A DNA stretch of 27,293 nucleotides from Nemertoderma westbladi (taxonomy: Eukaryota; Xenacoelomorpha; Nemertodermatida; Nemertodermatidae), in NCBI GenBank assembly GCA_032718475.1, contig JAUCBJ010001315.1, positions 1-27,293 on the forward strand, written 5' to 3'. The notes under the pieces were generated by a model. It saw only the letters and a program-made list of their open reading frames with translations, ran no database searches and was not told the origin of the DNA. The position numbers and the translations under genes are program-made. This document shows positions 27,030 through 27,293 of this stretch, piece by piece (within the stretch, counting starts at the first letter, position 1; each line of letters begins with the position of its first letter).

Positions 27030-27293
27030 TATCTGAACCTATCTGAACCCAATCTGGACCCAATCTGGACCCAATCTGGACCCAATCTGGACCCAATCTG
27101 AACCCAATCTGGACCCACTCTGGACCTAATCTGGACCCAATCTGGACCCACTCTGGACCTAATCTGGACCCAATCTGGACCCAATCTGGACCCAATCTGG
27201 ACCCAATCTGGACCCAATCTGAACCCAATCTGGACCCACTCTGGACCTAATCTGGACCCAATCTGGACCCACTCTGGACCTAATCTGGACCCA
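27030..27293. repeat. 11-bp tandem repeat with 121-bp higher-order period
   Basis: Units of CCAATCTGGAC with variants CCACTCTGGAC, CTAATCTGGAC and CCAATCTGAAC, running off the window end. The variant order repeats every 11 units (the GAAC variant at 27100 and 27221). Periodic minus-strand ORFs here are by-products of the repeat. Confidence 0.95.

Noticed and set aside
26977-27228. Minus-strand ORFs with repeated WVQIGSRLGP
   Set aside because: Produced by the 11-bp tandem repeat; 11-bp units cycle frames and rarely contain stops.
27030-27293. CRISPR array
   Set aside because: Units of 11 bp without spacers in an animal-type genome; it is a minisatellite.

Overview
The window looks like genomic DNA of an invertebrate animal. 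It has six spliced exons of a DEG/ENaC-type ion channel with GT-AG borders, BEL/Pao and non-LTR retrotransposons, long microsatellites and AT-rich introns. I cannot name the species. No bacterial or phage gene is visible.

Positions 1 to about 22060 (+ strand) are a stack of retrotransposons nested in one another. (a) The outermost is a BEL/Pao element. Its pol C-terminus is at 2-228 and resumes at about 17701-17717 and 21610-21727, where it runs into an LTR that starts at 21718 (TGTATCG). (b) LINE-A (about 229-17700) sits in that pol gene. It has ORF1 (337-1356), an ORF2 split into 1377-1552 and 13696-16594, and a minisatellite 3' tail. (c) A 12,138-bp LTR retrotransposon (1553-13690) splits the LINE-A endonuclease. 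It has two 1186-bp LTRs that differ at only two positions, and a CCAAC target-site duplication. It carries a long intact BEL/Pao-type Gag ORF and a protease, but the reverse transcriptase, RNase H and integrase are missing. It also carries an unrecognised zinc-knuckle gene in three overlapping frames (10837-12509). (d) LINE-B (17718-21597), an RTE-like LINE with a TATACGTTACAA duplication, sits a few bases from the LINE-A 3' junction. (e) Inside LINE-B is a 37-bp fragment of an RTE 3' end with its own 12-bp duplication.

Positions 22560-26453 (- strand) hold six exons of a DEG/ENaC (ASIC or FMRFamide-gated-like) channel covering most of the extracellular domain. TM1 would lie beyond 26453 and TM2 below 22560. 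No further exon is visible down to 22060, so the retrotransposon stack probably sits in an intron, antisense to the channel gene, or has truncated it. The intron between the last two exons holds a nearly perfect (TACAC)n array of about 960 bp. Other introns hold a poly-G/C tract, a small fold-back element and tRNA-like modules. The right edge (27030-27293) is an 11-bp tandem repeat with a 121-bp higher-order period.

The element most worth attention is the LTR retrotransposon at 1553-13690. It inserted recently, yet encodes no replication enzymes of its own, so it was probably mobilised in trans while keeping Gag, protease and an extra zinc-knuckle gene of unknown role.
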